A stretch of DNA of 64,000 nucleotides from Gordonia jacobaea (GCF_001186365.1 NZ_LDTZ01000015.1:186001-250000); one strand, 5' to 3'. Counted from the first letter of the stretch, positions 36,177 through 46,264 are shown. Notes: a model not told the origin generated them from the sequence alone. A program made the numbers and translations.

Positions 36177-36192
36177 TCGAACTATTGTTCGC
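36177..36192. promoter_or_regulatory. LexA-like box over the exonuclease promoter
   Basis: TCGAAC-TATT-GTTCGC differs from the TCGAAC(N4)GTTCGA consensus only in the last base. The candidate -10 TATTGT (36183-36188) lies inside it, and the GTG start is 4 nt downstream, so LexA binding would block this promoter. Fits the DNA-repair character of the gene. Confidence 0.6.
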
Positions 36193-36195
36193 GAC

Positions 36196-38004
36196 GTGAC
36201 ATCCAGTGGCGATCAGCTCTCGTTCTCAGACCTCGCGAGCGCCGACCTCGAGAGCACTCTCGACAACGAGTTCTCTGATCGGTCCCTGTTCGACACCACG
36301 CTCGTCGTCGTCGACCTCGAGACAACCGGCGGCAGTGCCACCAACGACCGCATCACCGAGATCGGCGCGGTGAAGATTCGTGGCGGCGAGGTACTCGGCG
36401 AGTTCGCGACACTCGTCGATCCGGGACTTCCGATTCCACCGCAGATCGTCGCGCTCACCGGGATCACCGAGGCGATGGTCTACGACGCGCCACGCATCGA
36501 CGAGGTCTTGCCGTCGTTCATCGAGTTCGCGCGCGGATCGATTCTCGTCGCCCACAACGCCCGGTTCGACATGTCGTTCCTGCGGCAGAACGCGCTGCGC
36601 CTGCACCTGCAGTGGCCGTTCAGTGCAACGCTGTGCACGGTCACCATGGCAAGACGCATCCTCGGACGCGACGAGGCGCCGACGGTCCGCCTGTCGGCAC
36701 TGGCCGATCTGTTCGACGTCACCGTCCGCCCGACGCACCGCGCTCTCGACGATGCCCGCGCGACCGTCGAGGTCTTTCACCACCTTCTCGAACGCGTCGG
36801 GAATCAGGGCGTACAGAGCTATCGCGAACTCACCCGCTACCTGCCACGCACCGATCCGCGGCTGCGCGCAAAGCGGCACCTGGCCGACCGCATCCCCGCG
36901 CGTCCCGGCGTCTACCTGTTCCGCGGCCCCAGCGACGAGGTCCTCTACGTCGGCACGGCATCGGATCTGCGTCGACGCGTGAGGTCCTATTTCTCCGGAG
37001 CCGATCCCCGACGCAGGATCGGCGAGATGGTGATGCTCGCCGAACGCGTCGACCACGTCGAATGCGCGCACGCACTCGAGGCGGGAGTTCGGGAGCTCCG
37101 ATTGCTCGCCGCGCACGCCCCGGCGTACAACCGACGCTCGACGCAACCCCACCGCGGCTGGTGGGTGACCCTGAGCAACGAACGTTTCGCCCGTCTGCGT
37201 GTGGCCCGCACGCCGGGAGAGATAAGCATCGGGCCGATCGGTAAGCGCACCACGGCGACCGCGATCGCCGACCTCATCGCACACGCCGCAGGACTGCGAA
37301 CCTGCACGACCCGCCTCGGCGCGACCGCCACCCATCATTGGTGTCGCCTCCCAGACGACGGCGGTCGGGTCGTCGGAGGCTGTGCTGCCGCCTCGACACG
37401 CCCTCAGACACTCCCCGACTACCTGCCATCGGTCACGTCCGTCGTCGATCTGATACTCGGACGATCCGACACCATCCTGGAGCGGCTCTCGCAGCGACTC
37501 GACGTCGTCTCCGACGCCCAGATGTACGAGACCGCCGCGCGCCACCGCGACCGGATGGCCGCGACCATCGATCAGCTCGCGCGGTGTCAGCGTCTGAGTT
37601 CCCTCTGCGCGATAGCCGAGCTGGTGGTCGCACGCTCGGACGGGGCCGGCGGGTGGGAGTTGGCGGTCATTCGGCACGGACGGCTCGCTGCGGCGGGAAC
37701 AGCGCCACGCGGACACGCGCCGATGCCGGTGGTCGCAGAGCTGGTCGCGGCGGCCGAGACAGTGCTGCCCGACGACACCCCACTCCGGGGCGCCTCCCCG
37801 GAAGAGGCAGGTCTGCTCTACCGCTGGGTGTCCGACCCCGGCTCCCGCATCGTCGACTCCAGCGACGCGCTGGCCACACCCGTCGGTTCGGCGCAGCGCT
37901 GGCTGGAGTGGTCACAGACCGCCCACGATGCGCGTGACATCCGCACGCCGCGTCACCGGTCACGCCCGCGCGCCGATGGTGGCCGACTACGCTTGCCCGC
38001 ATGA
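36196..38004 (+). CDS. DEDDh exonuclease fused to UvrC/Cho-like GIY-YIG protein
   Basis: 602 aa, Rv2191 type. N-terminal DnaQ-like 3'-5' exonuclease with D40/E42 (VVDLETTG), D125 (AHNARFD) and H181...D186 (HRALDDA): the DEDDh set is complete. Then a GIY-YIG nuclease domain starting ARPGVYLFRGPSDEVLYVGTASDLRRRVRSYF (about 235-268) followed by a UvrC-like middle region. It lacks the UvrC C-terminal RNase H and HhH domains. Probably an alternative excision or proofreading nuclease. The GTG at 36196 lies seven bases after TATTGT, suggesting leaderless, LexA-controlled expression. The stop overlaps the next ATG. Confidence 0.87.
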   Translation: MTSSGDQLSFSDLASADLESTLDNEFSDRSLFDTTLVVVDLETTGGSATNDRITEIGAVKIRGGEVLGEFATLVDPGLPIPPQIVALTGITEAMVYDAPRIDEVLPSFIEFARGSILVAHNARFDMSFLRQNALRLHLQWPFSATLCTVTMARRILGRDEAPTVRLSALADLFDVTVRPTHRALDDARATVEVFHHLLERVGNQGVQSYRELTRYLPRTDPRLRAKRHLADRIPARPGVYLFRGPSDEVLYVGTASDLRRRVRSYFSGADPRRRIGEMVMLAERVDHVECAHALEAGVRELRLLAAHAPAYNRRSTQPHRGWWVTLSNERFARLRVARTPGEISIGPIGKRTTATAIADLIAHAAGLRTCTTRLGATATHHWCRLPDDGGRVVGGCAAASTRPQTLPDYLPSVTSVVDLILGRSDTILERLSQRLDVVSDAQMYETAARHRDRMAATIDQLARCQRLSSLCAIAELVVARSDGAGGWELAVIRHGRLAAAGTAPRGHAPMPVVAELVAAAETVLPDDTPLRGASPEEAGLLYRWVSDPGSRIVDSSDALATPVGSAQRWLEWSQTAHDARDIRTPRHRSRPRADGGRLRLPA

Positions 38005-38279
38005 TCACCGCCATCGTCCTGATCGACGCCGACGTCCACCAGATCCCCGAGACGGCACAGGCCGTTGCCGATATCCCGGGCGTCGAAGAGGTCTACTCGT
38101 GTGCGGGCGATGTCGATCTGATCGCGAAGATCCGCGTACGCGACCACGAGCAGATCGCCGAGGTGGTCACCGGCAAGATCAATCGGCTGCCGGGAGTACG
38201 GCACAGCGCGACCCACATCGCGTTCCGCAGCTATTCGTCGAGCGCCGTCGAGGGTGGTTTCTCCATCGGCGAGGAGTGA
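38001..38279 (+). CDS. Stand-alone Lrp/AsnC ligand-binding (RAM) domain protein
   Basis: 92 aa. The whole protein is one AsnC_trans_reg (RAM) domain: ITAIVLIDADVHQIPETAQAVADIPGVEEVYSCAGDVDLIAKIRV, then VTGKINRLPGVRHSATHIAF. No HTH is present, so it cannot bind DNA by itself; such single-domain proteins oligomerise and bind amino acids. It starts ATGA, overlapping the exonuclease stop, and is convergent with trpD. Its role beside these genes is unknown. Confidence 0.88.
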   Translation: MITAIVLIDADVHQIPETAQAVADIPGVEEVYSCAGDVDLIAKIRVRDHEQIAEVVTGKINRLPGVRHSATHIAFRSYSSSAVEGGFSIGEE

Positions 38280-38298
38280 TCCTCGCCCGGCAACCGGC

Positions 38299-39363
38299 CT
38301 ACTTGTTGGCGAGCTCTCCGCTGACCTGGGCCCACCGGTCGAGCAGCCGCGCGGCTGCGCCCGAATCGATCGACTCCGCGGCGCGCTCGGTCGCCGCCGC
38401 GAACGCCGCGGTGAGTCCCGCGTTGTCGGTCGCGGACGTCTGCTCGTTGGCGACGAGTGCACCCGCAGCGTTGAGGAGCACAGCGTCGCGCACCGGGCCG
38501 GACTTTCCCGACAGCAGTTCCCGCGCGATGGCGGCGTTCACCGTCGCATCTCCGCCCTGCAGCGCCGAGAGGTCGACGTAGTCGATTCCCAGATCACGCG
38601 GATCGATCGTCAATTCGGTGACGGTGCCGTCGACCACCTGCCACACAGACGACGTCGTGGTCGTCGTGAGTTCGTCCAGACCGTCATCGCCGCGCACCAC
38701 AAGGACAGAACTGCCCCGCTCGGCGAACGCACGCGCGAGAACAGGCGCGAGATCGCCGAACGCGCACCCGATCAATCCCGCGCGCGGGTTCGCCGGGTTC
38801 GTCAGCGGGCCGAGCACATTGAACACAGTCGGGATGCCGATCTGCTGTCGTGCGGGAGCGGTGAACCGGAACGCAGGGTGAAACACCGGGGCGAAGCAGA
38901 ATCCGATGCCGATCTTATCGATACACGCGGCGACTTCCGCGGCACCGAGCGAGATCGTCACGCCCAGGGCCTCCAACACGTCGGCACCGCCACTCTTCGA
39001 CGACGCAGCCCGATTGCCATGCTTGACCACGGGCACGCCAGCCGCGGCGACGACGATCGACGTCATCGTCGAGATGTTCACGGTGTGCGAGCGGTCGCCT
39101 CCCGTTCCGACGATGTCGATCGCCGCACGGTCGGTGTCGACGAGGGTGGCGTGGTCGAGCATCGCCTGCGACAGGCCTGCGAGTTCGGCAGGCGCTGCGC
39201 CCTTCATCTTCACGCCGACGCCGAATGCGGCGATCTGCGCCGACGTCGCGCTGTCGGTCATGACCTCGTCCATCGCCCATCGCGCCTGGTCGACGGTCAG
39301 GTCGATTCCGTCGGTGACGGATCCGAGGATCTGCGGCCAGGTGTAGCTCTGCTCGCTGCTCAC
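38299..39363 (-). CDS. trpD: Anthranilate phosphoribosyltransferase TrpD
   Basis: Transfers phosphoribose from PRPP to anthranilate in tryptophan synthesis. 354 aa. Gly-rich PRPP loop DIVGTGGDRSHTVNISTM, VVKHGNRAASSKSGGADVLEALG, PVFHPAFRFTAPARQQ and FNVLGPLTNPANP are all present. Isolated from other trp genes, as in mycobacteria (Rv2192c). The GTG at 39363 has TAAGGT (39371-39376 on the minus strand) seven bases upstream; an in-frame GTG at 39372 overlaps that element and is less likely. Confidence 0.96.
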   Translation of the reverse strand: MSSEQSYTWPQILGSVTDGIDLTVDQARWAMDEVMTDSATSAQIAAFGVGVKMKGAAPAELAGLSQAMLDHATLVDTDRAAIDIVGTGGDRSHTVNISTMTSIVVAAAGVPVVKHGNRAASSKSGGADVLEALGVTISLGAAEVAACIDKIGIGFCFAPVFHPAFRFTAPARQQIGIPTVFNVLGPLTNPANPRAGLIGCAFGDLAPVLARAFAERGSSVLVVRGDDGLDELTTTTTSSVWQVVDGTVTELTIDPRDLGIDYVDLSALQGGDATVNAAIARELLSGKSGPVRDAVLLNAAGALVANEQTSATDNAGLTAAFAAATERAAESIDSGAAARLLDRWAQVSGELANK

Positions 39364-39468
39364 CCCATGCACCTTAGTTGACCTGCGCACACGATCTGCT
39401 CGCGGTCGTACCGCACGATGTGCCACGCGCGCGCGACGCGGTGATCTCTGCGCGCGCGGCGCGGCGAT

Positions 39469-39981
39469 TCATCGCGGCCGCTGGACGATCTGCCACCCCA
39501 CCGCGACACCTGAGTGCCTCGACGCCAGGCTCGCCATTCGTGAGCGCTCCTGCGACAAGTGCAGTGCGTCGACGAGCTGCACGCGCGCCAGAACCACAGG
39601 TGCCAGCCCCTCCGGGATCGCGAACCGATCGGCCACGACATCGACGGGTATCGCCTCGTACTCGTCGAGCGCGGCCAGGCCAACCGCGGCCTCGACACCA
39701 TCGTCCGGAAGCGCCAGCACGTGCCGCACGACTGCCTGATCGGCCGGACGCAACGTCGAGGCGTCGAGGATCGACGAGCTCGACGCCGCCTCGTCGTCGG
39801 ACTCACCGACCACGACGACGTCGCGGTCGGTCACCGTCAGCACGTCGCGAGGCGCGGCTCGACCGCCGATCATCGCTCGCCGCAACGTTTCCCAGCGGCG
39901 CGGCACCATCGGCCTGCCGTTGAGGTCGAACTGTCGGCCGTCGTGCCGCGACCCTGGATCGTCGTGGTCGGAGGTACCCAT
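39469..39981 (-). CDS. Hypothetical protein between trpD and ctaE
   Basis: 170 aa, not recognised. N-terminus polar (SDHDDPGSRHDGRQFDLNGRPMVPRRWETLRRAM); middle has VLTVTDRDVVVVGESDDEAAS; C-terminal half is helical with DQAVVRHVLALPDDGVEAAVGLAALDEYEAIPVDVVADRF. No signal peptide or membrane segment. Codon-position composition looks coding. It has no counterpart here in M. tuberculosis, where ctaE directly follows trpD. The ATG at 39981 is preferred over the TTG at 39993. Divergent from ctaE. Confidence 0.6.
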   Translation of the reverse strand: MGTSDHDDPGSRHDGRQFDLNGRPMVPRRWETLRRAMIGGRAAPRDVLTVTDRDVVVVGESDDEAASSSSILDASTLRPADQAVVRHVLALPDDGVEAAVGLAALDEYEAIPVDVVADRFAIPEGLAPVVLARVQLVDALHLSQERSRMASLASRHSGVAVGWQIVQRPR

Positions 39982-40140
39982 GGAGTTGAGCAAAGCACGG
40001 CGCTCACCGCTCGGTCCACCGGTACCCTGACACGCCGAAAGGCACCTCCGACCGGCGCCTACCAGCGGGAAGAGAAATAGTTCCCACGAATATCCGACCC
40101 GAGTGGTCAGGGCGTACTACGAACCGTCATACTTCAATCT

Positions 40141-40755
40141 GTGACTAGCGCTGTAGGTACCTCGGGAACAGCCATCACCTCGCGCGTGCACTCGCTCAAC
40201 CGCCCCAACATGGTGAGTGTCGGCACGATTGTGTGGCTGTCCAGTGAGCTGATGTTCTTCGCTGGACTTTTTGCGATGTATTTCGTCGCACGCGCCAATG
40301 CCGGCCCTGCCGGCTGGCCGCCGGAGCCCACCGAACTGAACCTGAAATTGGCCATCCCGGTCACCACCGTCCTCATCTTGTCGTCGGTGACCTGCCAGAT
40401 GGGCGTGTTCGCCGCCGAGCGAGGCGACGTCTTCGGGTTGCGTCGCTGGTACATCCTCACGTTCGTGATGGGCGCCTTCTTCGTCTGCGGCCAGGCCTAC
40501 GAGTACTACCACCTGGTCGCGGAGGGCACGACCCTCTCGTCGAGCGCCTACGGCTCGGTCTTCTACATGGCGACCGGCTTCCACGGCCTGCACGTGATCG
40601 GTGGTCTCGTCGCCTTCATCTTCCTGTTGGTCCGCACCAAGCTCGCCAAGTTCACTCCGAACCAGGCGACTGCTGCGATCGTCGTGTCCTACTACTGGCA
40701 CTTCGTCGACATCGTGTGGATCGCCCTGTTCGTCACCATCTACTTCATCCGATGA
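40141..40755 (+). CDS. ctaE: Cytochrome c oxidase subunit III
   Basis: 204 aa integral membrane subunit of the aa3 oxidase, with five helices as in the short actinobacterial form. [23 protein letters not shown], then the helix with YEYYHL and the conserved FHGLHVIGG; ends [14 protein letters not shown]. Heads the ctaE-qcrCAB cluster. The GTG lies seven bases after CATACT (40128-40133), a probable leaderless start. A 14-bp repeat (CTTCATCCGATGAC, 40743-40756 and 40761-40774) brackets its stop codon. Confidence 0.96.
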   Translation: MTSAVGTSGTAITSRVHSLNRPNMVSVGTIVWLSSELMFFAGLFAMYFVARANAGPAGWPPEPTELNLKLAIPVTTVLILSSVTCQMGVFAAERGDVFGLRRWYILTFVMGAFFVCGQAYEYYHLVAEGTTLSSSAYGSVFYMATGFHGLHVIGGLVAFIFLLVRTKLAKFTPNQATAAIVVSYYWHFVDIVWIALFVTIYFIR

Positions 40756-40875
40756 CTGCCCTTCATCCGATGACACCGATCGCAACGAATAACTGAGACA
40801 TGAGGCGAGAGTGGCTCCTCGGAACCGCGTTCCCGCCAACAGCTGAGAAGTCCGTCCGCTAGTAGAGAGACCACG

Positions 40876-41844
40876 ATGAGTTCATCTCCACCGCGACCGT
40901 CGGATAGCCCTTCCGACGTCGGTCAGGTCGACACAGTCACCTCGAGCACAAAGCCGAGCGCCGCGAAGAAGTCCCGCTCGCGTCGTAAGCTGCGCCGCCG
41001 CGCCAGTGGCGCTTTGCTACTGCTCGCCGGCCTGATGATGGCAGGCGTGCTCGCGTCGTTGCTGTCCCCCAAGCCTCAGGTCGCCGTCGCGGACACCAGC
41101 GACGCCGCGCTGATCCAGGACGGCAAGAAGCTCTACGAGAGCTCGTGCATCACCTGCCACGGTGCCAATCTGCAGGGTGTGGCCGACCGCGGCCCATCCC
41201 TGATCGGTGTCGGCGACGCGGCTGTCTACTTCCAGGTTTCGACCGGCCGCATGCCCGCCGCGCGCGGTGAGGCTCAGGCCCAGCGCAAGCCACCGAAGTT
41301 CGACACCGCACAGATCGATCAGCTCGGCGCCTACATCCAGTCGCAGGGTGGCGGCCCTCGCCCGCTGTTCGAGAAGAACCCGGACGGCACCCGCAAGACC
41401 GAGAAGGTCATGCAGCGCCAGGCCGACGGTTCGATGAAGGAAGTCGTCCTGCCGGTCGTCGCCCAGGAGTCGCTGCGTGGCGAGAACCTCGGTCGCGGTA
41501 GCGAACTGTTCCGTCTGAACTGCGCGTCATGCCACAACTTCACCGGACGTGGCGGTGCGCTGTCGTCGGGTAAGTACGCGCCGACGCTCGACCACGTCAA
41601 GGAACAGCAGATCTACACGGCGATGCTCACCGGACCGCAGAACATGCCGAAGTTCTCCAATCGCCAGCTGTCGCTGGACGAGAAGAAGGACATCATCGGC
41701 TTCATCAAGTACGTCACCGAATCCAAGCCCCAGGGCGGTCTGAGCCTCGGCGGCTTCGGCCCGGTCAGTGAGGGCATGGTGATGTGGTTTGTCGGAGTTG
41801 TGGCGGTCGTCGCCGCCGCGATGTGGATGGGATCACGAACATGA
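40876..41844 (+). CDS. qcrC: Diheme cytochrome c of the bc1 complex, QcrC
   Basis: 322 aa. Basic N-terminal tail, one signal/anchor helix (about 46-63), two cytochrome c domains with heme motifs C91-I-T-C-H95 and C216-A-S-C-H220, and a C-terminal membrane helix (about 297-317). The two-heme subunit replaces a soluble cytochrome c, passing electrons directly to the CuA site of CtaC in the actinobacterial III-IV supercomplex. The qcrA start overlaps its stop (ATGA). Confidence 0.97.
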   Translation: MSSSPPRPSDSPSDVGQVDTVTSSTKPSAAKKSRSRRKLRRRASGALLLLAGLMMAGVLASLLSPKPQVAVADTSDAALIQDGKKLYESSCITCHGANLQGVADRGPSLIGVGDAAVYFQVSTGRMPAARGEAQAQRKPPKFDTAQIDQLGAYIQSQGGGPRPLFEKNPDGTRKTEKVMQRQADGSMKEVVLPVVAQESLRGENLGRGSELFRLNCASCHNFTGRGGALSSGKYAPTLDHVKEQQIYTAMLTGPQNMPKFSNRQLSLDEKKDIIGFIKYVTESKPQGGLSLGGFGPVSEGMVMWFVGVVAVVAAAMWMGSRT

Positions 41845-43001
41845 GCACCACGGACAAGGACACGCCGTCCGCCGATGAGCTTGACCAGATGACCAACGAT
41901 GACCTGGTCAAGCTCGGTACCAACCTCGACGGCGTCGAGATCATCCATCGGGGTGAGCGATTTCCCGAGCCCGGCACGAAGGCCGAGAAGCGCGCAGAAC
42001 GACAGATCGCCATCTGGCTGGTCATCGCGGGCATCTCCGCGCTGGCCTGCTTCGTGATCTTCCTGTGGAACCACTGGGAGTTCGCGCTGCCGGGGACCTC
42101 CGACTACTGGCGCTACACCCTCAACACACCGTTGCTGGGTGTGACGTTCGGTCTGTCGATCCTGTCGATCGGTGTGGCCCTCGTCCTGATCACGAAGAAG
42201 TTCATCCCGTCCGAGATCGCGGTTCAGGACCGTCACGACGGTCCGGGATCGACCGAGGTCGACAAGAAGACCATCGTCGCCGAACTCGTCGACTCGGGAA
42301 CGAAGTCGACACTCGGCCGTCGCAAGATGCTGATCGGCTCCGGGCTGTTCGCTTTCGGTGCGCTCGCACTCACCGGCGTCGTCGCAGGCCTGGGTGGATT
42401 CATCAAGAATCCGTGGGCCAAGCGCGAGGACGCACCGCTGTGGCACACCGGTTGGTCACCGATCTACAACCCCAAATCGCAGCCCAACGAGACCGTCTTC
42501 CTTCGTCGCGACACCGGTAACCCGCACCAGGTCGCCCTGGTGCGGCCCGAGGACCTCGACGCCGGCGGCATGGAGACCGTGTTCCCGTGGCGCGTCTCCG
42601 ACGGCTACGGCGAGACCGAGGAGTCGCGCGAGAAGCTGATCTGGGGTCTGCGCTACGTCTCCAACCCCGTCATGCTGATCCGCCTGCGCCCCGAGGACGC
42701 AGCCCGGTCGATCAAGCGCAAGGGCCAGGAGAGCTTCAACTACGGCGACTACTTCGCCTACACCAAGGTCTGCAGCCACCTCGGTTGCCCGACCTCGCTG
42801 TACGAGCAGCGGACCAACCGCATCCTCTGCCCGTGCCATCAGTCGCAGTTCGACGCGCTCGAGTACGCCAAGCCGGTATTCGGTCCGGCCGCGCGTGCTC
42901 TGGCGCAGCTGCCGCTGACGGTCAATGATCAGGGGTACATGGTTGCCGCAGGCGACTTCATCGAACCCGTCGGACCCGCATTCTGGGAGCGCAAGTCATG
43001 A
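41841..43001 (+). CDS. qcrA: Rieske iron-sulfur subunit QcrA
   Basis: 386 aa. Three membrane helices in the N-terminal part (about 53-75, 92-118, 165-190), as in actinobacterial QcrA, followed by the Rieske domain with C311-S-H313-L-G-C316 and C330-P-C-H333-Q-S binding the [2Fe-2S] cluster, and a disulfide between C316 and C332 expected. Transfers electrons from menaquinol to QcrC. The third helix is preceded by a twin-Arg-like LGRRKMLIG. Coupled at both ends by ATGA overlaps. Confidence 0.97.
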   Translation: MSTTDKDTPSADELDQMTNDDLVKLGTNLDGVEIIHRGERFPEPGTKAEKRAERQIAIWLVIAGISALACFVIFLWNHWEFALPGTSDYWRYTLNTPLLGVTFGLSILSIGVALVLITKKFIPSEIAVQDRHDGPGSTEVDKKTIVAELVDSGTKSTLGRRKMLIGSGLFAFGALALTGVVAGLGGFIKNPWAKREDAPLWHTGWSPIYNPKSQPNETVFLRRDTGNPHQVALVRPEDLDAGGMETVFPWRVSDGYGETEESREKLIWGLRYVSNPVMLIRLRPEDAARSIKRKGQESFNYGDYFAYTKVCSHLGCPTSLYEQRTNRILCPCHQSQFDALEYAKPVFGPAARALAQLPLTVNDQGYMVAAGDFIEPVGPAFWERKS

Positions 43002-44611
43002 GCAATCGTCTCGCGAAGCAGGCCGAAGAGGTCGATTCCCGGTACCACCTCGCCGCAGGAATGCGGCGCCAGATCAACAAGGTGTTCCCGACACACTGGT
43101 CGTTCATGCTCGGTGAGGTCGCGCTCTACAGCTTCGTCATCCTGCTGATCTCCGGTGTGTACCTGACCTTCTTCTTCGACCCGTCGATGGCCGAGGTCAC
43201 CTACCACGGCGCATATCAGCCGCTCAACGGCGTGATGATGACGCGCGCATACGAGACCACCCTGAACATCTCCTTCGAGGTGCGCGGCGGTCTGTTCGTC
43301 CGTCAGATCCACCACTGGGCAGCACTGCTGTTCGCGGCGTCGATCATCATCCACATGGCCCGCATCTTCTTCACCGGCGCGTTCCGTCGCCCGCGTGAGG
43401 CCAACTGGATCATCGGCTGCCTGCTGCTGGTCCTGGCCATGTTCGAGGGCTTCTTCGGCTACTCACTGCCCGACGACCTGCTCTCGGGCACGGGCGTCCG
43501 CGCCGCGATGAGCGGCATCGTGCTGGGAATCCCGCTGGTCGGTACCTGGATCCACTGGGCGCTCTTCGGTGGGCAGTTCCCCGGCGACATCATCATCCCG
43601 CGCCTCTACGTGCTGCACATCCTGCTGTTCCCGGGCATCATCCTCGCGCTGATCGGTGCCCACCTGGCGCTGGTGTGGTACCAGAAGCACACCCAGTTCC
43701 CCGGCCCGGGACGCACCGAGAAGAACGTCGTCGGTGTCCGAATCCTGCCGGTGTTCGCCGCCAAGGGTGGAGCGATGTTCGCTTTCACCGCGGGCATCCT
43801 CGCGATCATGGCCGGCATCTTCCAGATCAACCCGGTGTGGGTGATCGGTCCGTACAACCCCGCACACGTGTCGGCCGGTTCTCAGCCCGACATCTACATG
43901 ATGTGGACCGACGGCTTGGCCCGTCTGATGCCTGCGTGGGAGCTGTACCTCGGTAACTACACGATTCCCGCGATCTTCTGGGTCGTCGTGATCATCACGA
44001 TCATGTTCGCTGTGATGTTCGCCTACCCGTGGATCGAGAAGAAGTTCACCGGCGACGACGCCCATCACAACCTGCTGCAGCGTCCGCGTGACACCCCCGT
44101 GCGCACGGGCATCGGCGCGATGGCGTTCTCGTTCTACATCATCCTGACGTTGAGCTGTATGAACGACATCATCGCTTTGAAGTTCCACATCTCGCTCAAC
44201 GCGACGACGTGGATGGGTCGCATCGGTCTGATCATCGTGCCGCCGATCGCCTACTTCATCGCCTACCGCTGGGCCATCGGCCTGCAGCGCAGCGACCGCG
44301 CGGTCCTCGAGCACGGCATCGAGACAGGCATCATCAAGCGTCTGCCTCAGGGCGAGTACATCGAGATCCACCAGCCGCTCGGCCCGGTCGACGATCACGG
44401 TCACGCGATCCCGCTGCCGTACGAGGGTGCCGCGGTCCCGAAACGGATGAACAAACTCGGGTCGTCGGGTGCACCCGGCACCGGTTCGATCATGGTGGCC
44501 GACCCGCCCGAGCAGCAGAAGCGCAACGTCGAGTTCGAGCACGAGCAGGAACGCGAAGAAATCGATGCCCTGCGCGAGCTGCAGGCCAAGGGCGGCAACC
44601 CGCTCGACTGA
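42998..44611 (+). CDS. qcrB: Cytochrome b subunit QcrB
   Basis: 537 aa membrane subunit with the quinone sites and two b hemes. Heme-ligand histidines are in [24 protein letters not shown] and in the fourth-helix segments WIHWALFGG and [39 protein letters not shown] forms part of the Qo site. The long C-terminal cytoplasmic extension (about 430-537) is characteristic of actinobacteria. Target of Q203-type inhibitors in mycobacteria. Last gene of the ctaE-qcrCAB unit; a strong hairpin follows. Confidence 0.97.
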   Translation: MSNRLAKQAEEVDSRYHLAAGMRRQINKVFPTHWSFMLGEVALYSFVILLISGVYLTFFFDPSMAEVTYHGAYQPLNGVMMTRAYETTLNISFEVRGGLFVRQIHHWAALLFAASIIIHMARIFFTGAFRRPREANWIIGCLLLVLAMFEGFFGYSLPDDLLSGTGVRAAMSGIVLGIPLVGTWIHWALFGGQFPGDIIIPRLYVLHILLFPGIILALIGAHLALVWYQKHTQFPGPGRTEKNVVGVRILPVFAAKGGAMFAFTAGILAIMAGIFQINPVWVIGPYNPAHVSAGSQPDIYMMWTDGLARLMPAWELYLGNYTIPAIFWVVVIITIMFAVMFAYPWIEKKFTGDDAHHNLLQRPRDTPVRTGIGAMAFSFYIILTLSCMNDIIALKFHISLNATTWMGRIGLIIVPPIAYFIAYRWAIGLQRSDRAVLEHGIETGIIKRLPQGEYIEIHQPLGPVDDHGHAIPLPYEGAAVPKRMNKLGSSGAPGTGSIMVADPPEQQKRNVEFEHEQEREEIDALRELQAKGGNPLD

Positions 44612-44632
44612 CCGGCTCTCGAATCAGCAGTC

Positions 44633-44673
44633 ACACACGGCTGCCGTCGCACTCCGCGACGGCAGCCGTGTGT
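44633..44673 (+). terminator. Intrinsic terminator after qcrB
   Basis: Perfect 18-bp stem (44633-44650 with 44656-44673), loop ACTCC, followed by TGTTGTTGTGG-like T-rich sequence. 21 nt past the qcrB stop. The 3' flank GCCGTGTGTTGTTGTGGG (44665-44682) is duplicated at 44698-44715. Confidence 0.8.
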
Positions 44674-44755
44674 TGTTGTGGGCCGTGTGTGATGTGGGCC
44701 GTGTGTTGTTGTGGGACAAGCACTCCCCTCCCCCGCCGACCGCTACGGTTGAACG

Positions 44756-46264
44756 ATGACACGAGTGCGACACATCGGACATCGCGACAAAGACCCACTA
44801 CATCAGCTGACGAAGGAGCTCGGCACACTCGACGCCAACCTCTTCCAGGCGATCGCTCGTTCACCGAGCCCGTTGCTCGATGAGACAATGCCCAAACTCA
44901 CCGCGGCAGCCGACTATTCGAAGCTGTGGATGGGCATCGGAGCCGGACTCATACTCAGTGGGCGCCCTCGCTGGCAGCGAGCCGCGGTCCGTGGCCTGGC
45001 ATCGCTCGCAGTGTCCAGTCTCGTCACCAACCAGGGCGCGAAACGAATCCGGCAACGCAAGCGACCCTCACCGTCGGTCGTGCCATTGGTGCGGCGGGCG
45101 GCGCACCAGCCGACGTCGAATTCGCTGCCGTCGGGCCATTCAGCAAGCGCCGCAGCCTTTTCCGTCGGCGTGGCGCTCGAGTCGCCGCCACTGGGCCTGG
45201 TGATGTCTGCGCTCGCAGGCCTTGTCGGATTGTCCCGCGTCGCGACCGGAGCGCACTATCCGGGCGACGTGTTCATCGGGTTCGGGATCGGCGCCGCCGT
45301 CGCCACGCTGGGCGGCAAGATCGCTCCGCCGATCATCCCGCACAACATCGCGGTTCCCGCACCCACCACCGAGGCCGCACCGCTACCCGTCGACGGTTCG
45401 GGTCTCGTGGTCCTCGGAAACCCGGCGTCGGGAGACGGCAACAGCGAGAAGGTCCTTGCGGCCGTCCGGACAGAGCTTCCGGGCGCCGAGATCATCGAAC
45501 TCGGGCCGGACGACGACTACGCGTCGGTCGCCGATGACGCGGCCCGACGGGCCACCGCGCTCGGGGTCTGTGGCGGAGACGGCACGGTGGCCACCGTCGC
45601 AGCGGCAGCGCACGCCGCGGACCTCCCGCTCGCCGTCTTCCCCGGTGGCACGTTCAACCACTTCGCACGCGACATCGGGTGCGACACCGTCGACGCGGCG
45701 CTCGCCAAGATACGGGCAGGCGTCACCACCTCGGTCGACGCGGCGACACTCAACGAGGAACGGCTCATCCTCAACACGGCGAGCATCGGTGCATACCCCC
45801 ATTACGTACGCGCCAGGACCAAATGGGAGCACCGCGTGGGCAAGGGTGCTGCCAGTGCACTGGCGATGCTCCAGGTCGCACGACACTCCACACCGGTCGA
45901 GATCACCATCGACGGTAAGACCGTCAAGACATCGCTGTTCCTGGTGGGGACGTCGATGTACGGTTCGGCAGGGTTTGCACCGGCACGACGCGAGCGGCTC
46001 GACGACGGGCTGCTCGACGTCCGCTTCCTCGAGGCCGGCAAGCGGTTGGCGACGCTGCGAGTACTGGGAAGCCTCGTGACAGGGCTCCTACAGCGATCGA
46101 AGCTGTACCACGAGATGCAGGTACCCGAGTTCACCTTCACCACAGCCGAACCCACCACCATCGCCCACGACGGCGAGGTCGGCGAGTCGTATACATCCGC
46201 CCGTTTTCGCGCTGAATACCGGACGCTGAAGGTCTACGGCCACAGCATCGTCGGCGACGACTGA
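44756..46264 (+). CDS. PAP2 phosphatase-diacylglycerol kinase fusion protein
   Basis: 502 aa. N-terminal half is a PAP2 lipid phosphatase with all three motifs: KRIRQRKRP (about 95-103), SLPSGHSAS (about 122-130) and SRVATGAHYPGD (about 160-171). The C-terminal half is a DAGK/LCB5 lipid kinase catalytic domain: VVLGNPASGDGNSEKV (about 219-234), CGGDGTVATVA, VFPGGTFNHFARDIG, and a C-terminal HDGEVGE. The two activities would interconvert a lipid alcohol and its phosphate. Such fusions occur in Mycobacteriales; the substrate is not known. TACGGT six bases before the ATG suggests a leaderless transcript. Confidence 0.88.
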   Translation: MTRVRHIGHRDKDPLHQLTKELGTLDANLFQAIARSPSPLLDETMPKLTAAADYSKLWMGIGAGLILSGRPRWQRAAVRGLASLAVSSLVTNQGAKRIRQRKRPSPSVVPLVRRAAHQPTSNSLPSGHSASAAAFSVGVALESPPLGLVMSALAGLVGLSRVATGAHYPGDVFIGFGIGAAVATLGGKIAPPIIPHNIAVPAPTTEAAPLPVDGSGLVVLGNPASGDGNSEKVLAAVRTELPGAEIIELGPDDDYASVADDAARRATALGVCGGDGTVATVAAAAHAADLPLAVFPGGTFNHFARDIGCDTVDAALAKIRAGVTTSVDAATLNEERLILNTASIGAYPHYVRARTKWEHRVGKGAASALAMLQVARHSTPVEITIDGKTVKTSLFLVGTSMYGSAGFAPARRERLDDGLLDVRFLEAGKRLATLRVLGSLVTGLLQRSKLYHEMQVPEFTFTTAEPTTIAHDGEVGESYTSARFRAEYRTLKVYGHSIVGDD

